A stretch of DNA of 10,084 bases. It comes from Deltaproteobacteria bacterium (GTDB lineage Bacteria > Desulfobacterota > Syntrophia > Syntrophales > Fen-1087). Positions 6,057 through 10,084 of the stretch are shown in pieces. The notes beneath the pieces were generated by a model that was given only the letters and a program-made list of their open reading frames with translations, made no database searches and was not told the origin of the DNA. The DNA lies in assembly GCA_026388595.1 (NCBI GenBank), contig JAPLJM010000333.1, positions 1 through 10,084 on the forward strand, in the 5' to 3' direction. The translations under genes and the position numbers were made by a program. The first letter of the stretch is position 1; each line of letters starts with the position of its first letter.

Positions 6057-7004
6057 ATGGGATTCTATATCTTGTCTTACCTGTGCATCGCGGTGTTCGC
6101 CCTTGCGACCCTGTACCGGATTTACCGGCAGATGACCATGCCCGTCCATGTCCGCTGGGAGATCTATCCCGTCCAGCACGAAACGTCCGCCAAGGTCGCC
6201 TATGGCGGATCCTACATGGAAGAGATCGACTGGTGGGAGAAGAAGCAGGAAAAATCACTGCTCGGTGAACTGCTCTACATGGTGCCGGAAATCCTGTTCA
6301 TCCGGGGCTTGTGGAAGGAGAACCGGGGCCTGTGGTGGGTCTCCTTTCCCTTTCATTTCGGCCTGTACATGATGATCGCGACGGTTATCCTGCTGCTGGG
6401 ACATGCCGGCTTTACCCTCTGGGGTTCGACCGTATTTTCCGCCGGCTCCACACTCCGGACCCTCCTGGACGGTTTCATCGCCGTTATGGGATGGGGTGGC
6501 CTGATCCTCGGAAATATCGGCTCTCTGGGGCTTCTCTACAGGCGGTGGACCGACGCGGAACTGAGAAACTATTCCTCCCCGGTCGACTATTTCAACCTCC
6601 TGTTCATCCTTCTCTTCTTCCTTTCCGCTCTCGTCAGTTGTCTGTCCGGCGATCCCTTCCTGGAAGGCGCCAAGGCCTATGTGATGGGTCTGCTGACGGG
6701 GGGGCATCCCCTGAATGCACACGTGCCGGGTCGAAGCATCTCCGGAATCGTGGCCATCGTTTCGGCATCGCTTCTGGTCGCCTACATCCCGCTCACCCAC
6801 ATGTCTCATATGTTCATGAAGTATTTCCTCTACCACAATGTCAAATGGGACGATGCCCCAAACCGGCGGGGCGGCGGGATTGAGGCCGCCGTCAGGAAGA
6901 ATCTGAATTTGAGACCGACCTGGGGGGCAAAGCATGTCGGGGCGGACGGACAAAAAACCTGGCTCGACATCGCCTCTTCGGCACCCACGGAGGAGAAGAA
7001 ATGA
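6057..7004 (+). CDS. Divergent DsrM-like (NarI-type) membrane cytochrome b
   Basis: This 315-residue integral membrane protein is of the NarI/DsrM/HdrE type, which oxidises quinol and feeds an attached HdrD-like subunit. It has about five membrane segments (1-21, 95-118, 133-163, 180-196, 228-247), a large loop (25-90), and a C-terminal cytoplasmic tail. DYF (177-179) and P-x5-H ending at His251 align it with the canonical copy at 8645. By that alignment His100 and His251 are kept, matching NarI His56 and His205 (proximal haem). The positions of NarI His66 and His187 are Val110 and Ala233, so the distal haem pair seems lost; His116 and His222 could substitute. It follows dsrC by 48 bases and overlaps its dsrK-like partner by ATGA. 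It resembles, from memory, the DsrM of Gram-positive reducers. I leave the symbol blank because canonical dsrM is also present. Confidence 0.85.
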   Translation: MGFYILSYLCIAVFALATLYRIYRQMTMPVHVRWEIYPVQHETSAKVAYGGSYMEEIDWWEKKQEKSLLGELLYMVPEILFIRGLWKENRGLWWVSFPFHFGLYMMIATVILLLGHAGFTLWGSTVFSAGSTLRTLLDGFIAVMGWGGLILGNIGSLGLLYRRWTDAELRNYSSPVDYFNLLFILLFFLSALVSCLSGDPFLEGAKAYVMGLLTGGHPLNAHVPGRSISGIVAIVSASLLVAYIPLTHMSHMFMKYFLYHNVKWDDAPNRRGGGIEAAVRKNLNLRPTWGAKHVGADGQKTWLDIASSAPTEEKK

Positions 7005-8614
7005 ACAAACCCCTGAACCCCTCCGACCTTGCCAGGCCATCCGAATGTCTGTGCCACATCGAGCCGGGTGAGCTACCGCCCCTGCCTCCTCCCTATGAGG
7101 ATTTCAATCAGACGGCAATCCCCCCTCTGAAGCCGGACAAGATCAAGAACATCGAGGCCTCACTGGACGACACTGTGGCCATCGGCATTCCCAAACCTGC
7201 GAACAAACAGGAAGAGGAGGAACTGGTCCGCCGCTTTCTTGCGGGCCTGCAAAAGCTCTTTGAAAAGAATAACAACTGGACCTTTCTGCAGCCCCTGATG
7301 TTGTCGATGGAGCACTGCGCCAAGTGTCAGACCTGTTCCGACGCCTGTCCCATTTATGAGATGAGCGGCAAAAAAGATATCCATCGGCCCATGTTCCGTG
7401 CCGAGGTCCTGCGCCGGATTTACAACAAATACCTCAAACCGGGCGGGAAAATTACCGCCAAGTTCACCGGCGATATCGATCTGAACTGGACCACGATCGC
7501 CCGCCTCGCTGAACTCTCCTACCGCTGCACCCTCTGCAGGCGCTGCGCCACGGTCTGCCCGATCGGCGTGGACAACGGGCTGATCAACCATGAGATCCGC
7601 AAGCTCTTCTCCCAGGAGATGGGCATCGCCCCCAAGGAGATCCATGACAAGGGAACCGTCCAGCACCTCCGCGTCGGTTCCACCACCGGCATGACCCCGG
7701 CGGCTGCCAAGGACAGCATGGAGTTCATCCAGGAAGAGATGGAGGAGATCACCGGCTCAAAGGTCGAGGTCCCCTGGGACGTCGAAGGGGCGGACATCCT
7801 TCTGCTCCACAACGCCGGGGAGATGCTCGCCTGGCCGGAAAACGTCGGGGCCTTTGCCATCATTTTTCAGGCAGCGGGCCTTTCCTGGACCTTGTCTTCG
7901 GAGGCCGCCGGTTACGATGCAGTCAATTACGGCTTATGGTATGATGATGTGCAATTTTCACGTGTCGCCGTCAGGCATGCCGATATCGCCCGGAGACTGA
8001 AGGTCAAAAAGATTGTCGTGGGTGAATGCGGACATGCGCATAAAGCGTTGACCGTCATCGCCGACCGTCTGTTGACGGGAGATCTCAATATTCCGCGGGA
8101 ATCGGCCATGGTCACGCTGGAGGAGATCGTCCTGAAGGGAAAAATAAAGCTGAATCCCAGTCGAAACAATTTCCCCGTCACACTGCACGATCCCTGCAAC
8201 ATTGTGCGGGCCATGGGGATTGTGGAGCCCCAGAGGCGCATCCTGAGAAAGATCGCACCCAAGTTCCGGGAAATGACACCCCACGGTGTCATGAACTACT
8301 GCTGCGGCGGCGGTTCGGGTTTCGCCATCATGTCGGGCTACAACTTCGCCGAATGGCGCAATCTCGTCAGCAGCCGGAAAAAGTTCCTGCAGATCCTGGA
8401 GGCGTTCAAGGACGAGCCCCGGGAGGTCCCGAAATATGTCTGCGCCCCCTGCTCGAACTGCAAGGGCGCCATCCGGGACATCATCGGCTATTATTCCGCC
8501 GAAGAGCGCAGCCGTCTGTACTATGGCGGCCTGGTCGAACTGATCGTCAACGCCATGGCCGACATGAAAAAACCGATGATCCGCTTCGGCGATGAGCCAT
8601 CTTGGACATCATGA
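7001..8614 (+). CDS. Divergent DsrK-like (HdrD-type) iron-sulfur subunit
   Basis: This 537-residue cytoplasmic protein is of the HdrD/DsrK type and is expected to reduce the DsrC trisulfide using electrons from the membrane partner. A proline-rich N-terminus (1-50) precedes two ferredoxin motifs: Cys106-109-112-116 (EHCAKCQTCSDACP) and Cys176-179-182-186 (YRCTLCRRCATVCP). The C-terminal CCG region has Cys399 (HDPCN), Cys434-Cys435 (YCCGGGSG) and Cys481-x2-Cys484-x2-Cys487, which would hold a noncubane [4Fe-4S]. The first spacing (34 residues) fits the CCG consensus; the second (45) is longer than the usual 35-36. GECGHAHKAL (341-350) also matches the DsrK family. The start overlaps the preceding stop as ATGA, with GGAGGAG at 6989-6995, so the pair is probably one complex. 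Two stop codons (TGA TAA) end it. Confidence 0.88.
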   Translation: MNKPLNPSDLARPSECLCHIEPGELPPLPPPYEDFNQTAIPPLKPDKIKNIEASLDDTVAIGIPKPANKQEEEELVRRFLAGLQKLFEKNNNWTFLQPLMLSMEHCAKCQTCSDACPIYEMSGKKDIHRPMFRAEVLRRIYNKYLKPGGKITAKFTGDIDLNWTTIARLAELSYRCTLCRRCATVCPIGVDNGLINHEIRKLFSQEMGIAPKEIHDKGTVQHLRVGSTTGMTPAAAKDSMEFIQEEMEEITGSKVEVPWDVEGADILLLHNAGEMLAWPENVGAFAIIFQAAGLSWTLSSEAAGYDAVNYGLWYDDVQFSRVAVRHADIARRLKVKKIVVGECGHAHKALTVIADRLLTGDLNIPRESAMVTLEEIVLKGKIKLNPSRNNFPVTLHDPCNIVRAMGIVEPQRRILRKIAPKFREMTPHGVMNYCCGGGSGFAIMSGYNFAEWRNLVSSRKKFLQILEAFKDEPREVPKYVCAPCSNCKGAIRDIIGYYSAEERSRLYYGGLVELIVNAMADMKKPMIRFGDEPSWTS

Positions 8615-8644
8615 TAAAGACTTGAGACAGACGGAAGAGCCGAC

Positions 8645-9634
8645 ATGAACCTTCTGACATCCCTGATCGCGATCCTGGTCCTGACGCTGCTGGCGCTGGG
8701 TGGCGCTTTTAGTGCGGACCTGGCCTATTTCCTGACGGTCATCCTCCCCTATGTGGCCTTTTCTCTTTTTCTTGCGGGATTTGTTTATCGTATTTTGAAA
8801 TGGGCCGGTGCTCCTGTTCCCTTTCGGATCACAACCACCTGCGGCCAGGAGAAATCACTACCCTGGATCAAGACCAACCCTCTGGAAAGCCCCTCCGGGC
8901 TACCGGGCGTGATCGGAAGGATGGCCCTGGAAGTTTTTCTTTTCCGCTCGCTCTTCAGGAACACCCGGGCGGACCTGTACAATCAGCGGCCCGTCTACGG
9001 TAGCGCCAAGTGGCTCTGGTTTTTTGGTCTTCTCTTCCACTGGTCCCTGCTCATCATCCTTTTGAGGCACCTGCGCTTCTTCATCGAGCCGATCGCCCCT
9101 TGGATCAGCGGCCTCTCCGCAGTGGACGGGTTCTTTGAAATCGGCATCCCGACACTGTATCTGAGCGATATCGCCATGCTCGCGGGACTGTCGTTTCTGT
9201 TTCTCCGCCGGGTAGTCGTTCCGCAACTGCGTTACATCTCCCTGTTCACCGATTACTTTTCCATACTATTGATCCTGGGCGCGGTGGGCACGGGCCTCCT
9301 CATGAGGCACTTCTTCCCCACCGATCTCCTGCAGGTTAAGAATCTGGCCCTGGGATGGGTCACATTTTCGCCCGTCGTTCCCGGGGAGCTCGGCAAAGTC
9401 TTTTACATTCACTTGTTCTTCGTTTTCGTCCTCATCTCCTGGTTTCCCATGAGCAAGCTGATGCACGCAGGAGGGGTCTTTCTCAGCCCGACACGGAACC
9501 TCGCCAACGACAACCGCAGGAACAGGCATATCAACCCCTGGAACGCCCCGGTCAAGGGCCACACCTATGAGGAATACGAGGACGAGTTCAGGGACAAGAT
9601 GAAGCTGGCAGGTCTGCCGGTGGAGAAGGAGTAG
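8645..9634 (+). CDS. dsrM: DsrM, membrane cytochrome b of the DsrMKJOP complex
   Basis: This 329-residue protein is the canonical quinol-side membrane subunit of DsrMKJOP, with two b-type haems. Membrane segments lie near 4-20, 27-50, 123-145, 170-188, 203-222 and 250-268. Four histidines have the NarI spacing: His132/His142 (10 apart, as NarI 56/66) and His256/His274 (18 apart, as NarI 187/205), so both haem sites are complete. Family signatures include PVPFRITTT (58-66), MALEVFLFRSLFRN (93-106), SKLMHAGGVFLSPTRNL (270-286), HINPWN (295-300) and the C-terminal YEDEFRDKM (311-319). The tail matches Desulfovibrio DsrM closely as I remember it. The gene begins 30 bases after the divergent dsrK-like gene, with GGAAGAG at 8633-8639, and its last codons hold the ribosome binding site of the next gene. 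Confidence 0.96.
   Translation: MNLLTSLIAILVLTLLALGGAFSADLAYFLTVILPYVAFSLFLAGFVYRILKWAGAPVPFRITTTCGQEKSLPWIKTNPLESPSGLPGVIGRMALEVFLFRSLFRNTRADLYNQRPVYGSAKWLWFFGLLFHWSLLIILLRHLRFFIEPIAPWISGLSAVDGFFEIGIPTLYLSDIAMLAGLSFLFLRRVVVPQLRYISLFTDYFSILLILGAVGTGLLMRHFFPTDLLQVKNLALGWVTFSPVVPGELGKVFYIHLFFVFVLISWFPMSKLMHAGGVFLSPTRNLANDNRRNRHINPWNAPVKGHTYEEYEDEFRDKMKLAGLPVEKE
9626..9631 (+). promoter_or_regulatory. Ribosome binding site fixing the TTG start of dsrK
   Basis: AAGGAG, inside the last codons of dsrM, lies six bases before the TTG at 9638. No ATG or GTG lies nearby in that frame; the next ATG in frame is residue 25, which would remove conserved N-terminal sequence. Confidence 0.75.
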
Positions 9635-9637
9635 TCA

Positions 9638-10084
9638 TTGGCCTCTGTCAAGATACCCAAACCTGAGGAGTTGATCCGGATCAGCTACAAGCCACCGCAG
9701 ACACCGTGGATGGACACACCCGTCGATTTCCGCCCGGGAACCTGGAGCTACAGCGGCGGTGCCAAGAGCCTGACGGCACTCGGCCTTTCCAATCCCAGGG
9801 CGTGGCAGCCCTCCGATGCAGACTGGAAACTGCCCCCGAACTGGAAGGAAATCATCCTGGAGGGCATTCGGGAGCGCCTGGAAAAATACCGCTCTTTCAG
9901 GCTCTTCATGGACATCTGCGTCCGCTGCGGCGCCTGCGCCGACAAATGCCATTTCTACCTGGGCAGCGGCGATCCCAAGAATATGCCGGTCCTGCGGGCG
10001 GAGCTCCTACGTTCGGTATACCGCCGTTATTTTACAACCGCGGGACGGCTTTTCGGCCGGCTTGCCGGCGCCCGGGAGCTGACG
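9638..10084 (+). CDS. dsrK: DsrK, iron-sulfur subunit of DsrMKJOP (5' part only)
   Basis: The first 149 residues of the canonical HdrD-like catalytic subunit of DsrMKJOP are present; the gene runs off the right edge. It starts at a TTG, chosen because a clear AAGGAG precedes it and residues 1-24 match the family N-terminus leading to WMDTP (24-28). Landmarks are LPPNWKEII (65-73), the first [4Fe-4S] motif Cys94-97-100-104 (ICVRCGACADKC), and SGDPKNMPVLRAELLR (110-125). The family length is about 540-560 residues, so the second ferredoxin motif and the CCG domain lie outside the window. It follows dsrM by three bases. By family custom dsrJ, dsrO and dsrP should come next, but they are not visible here. 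The ten-residue match around the cluster motif leaves little doubt. Confidence 0.95.
   Translation, partial: MASVKIPKPEELIRISYKPPQTPWMDTPVDFRPGTWSYSGGAKSLTALGLSNPRAWQPSDADWKLPPNWKEIILEGIRERLEKYRSFRLFMDICVRCGACADKCHFYLGSGDPKNMPVLRAELLRSVYRRYFTTAGRLFGRLAGARELT

Noticed and set aside
6255..7040. Long open frame of 261 codons on the minus strand opposite the divergent dsrM
   Set aside because: It lies antisense to a clear membrane protein gene, has no ribosome binding site I can see, and its product is rich in Gly, Gln, Asp and Arg with no recognisable motif. It reflects GC-biased codons of the true gene.
9816..10082. Open frame starting at an ATG near the right edge
   Set aside because: It is out of frame with the DsrK reading that begins at 9638, which contains a full ferredoxin motif and family landmarks.

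Overview
The window is a dissimilatory sulfite reductase (dsr) operon. All nine complete genes and one cut-off gene lie on the + strand, separated by 1 to 56 bases or overlapping by 4. The order is yeiH-family transporter, dsrA, dsrB, dsrD, dsrN (cbiA-type), dsrC, a divergent dsrM-like/dsrK-like pair, then a canonical dsrM and the first 149 codons of a canonical dsrK that runs off the right edge. No RNA gene, mobile element, CRISPR array or attachment site is visible, and no intergenic stretch exceeds about 70 bases.

The organism is most likely an anaerobic sulfate or sulfite reducer. DsrD marks the reductive pathway, and the oxidative-type dsrEFH genes are absent from the window. A canonical DsrM/DsrK pair usually continues into dsrJOP, whose J and O products are periplasmic. 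This suggests a Gram-negative cell such as Desulfobacterota (former Deltaproteobacteria) or a related uncultured lineage. The block dsrABDN-C-MK is, as I recall, the layout typical of Gram-positive Desulfotomaculum-type reducers. Here it is followed directly by the Gram-negative DsrMK(JOP) type, so the locus looks like a composite. The exact taxon cannot be fixed from the window alone.

Region by region: 1-67 is a short leader with a perfect 6-6-6 dyad just before the first ribosome binding site. 68-1642 encodes a YeiH/PF03601 membrane protein carrying an extra hydrophilic domain of about 93 residues. 1699-4179 encodes the sulfite reductase subunits DsrA and DsrB and the activator DsrD. 4204-5664 encodes a two-domain glutamine-dependent amidase (DsrN) expected to amidate sirohaem. 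5688-6008 encodes DsrC, the trisulfide carrier. 6057-8614 encodes the divergent membrane cytochrome/HdrD-like pair, and 8645-10084 the canonical DsrM and partial DsrK.

How the parts work together: DsrAB, with sirohaem modified by DsrN and activity tuned by DsrD, reduces sulfite and loads the sulfur on the two C-terminal cysteines of DsrC as a trisulfide. Membrane DsrMK-type complexes reduce it with electrons from quinol, releasing sulfide. This operon provides two different DsrMK modules for that step. The divergent DsrM keeps only one of the two NarI-type haem ligand pairs found in the canonical copy, which is the most interesting observation here. The upstream transporter may move a sulfur oxyanion or another sulfur compound, but its substrate is not shown by the sequence.
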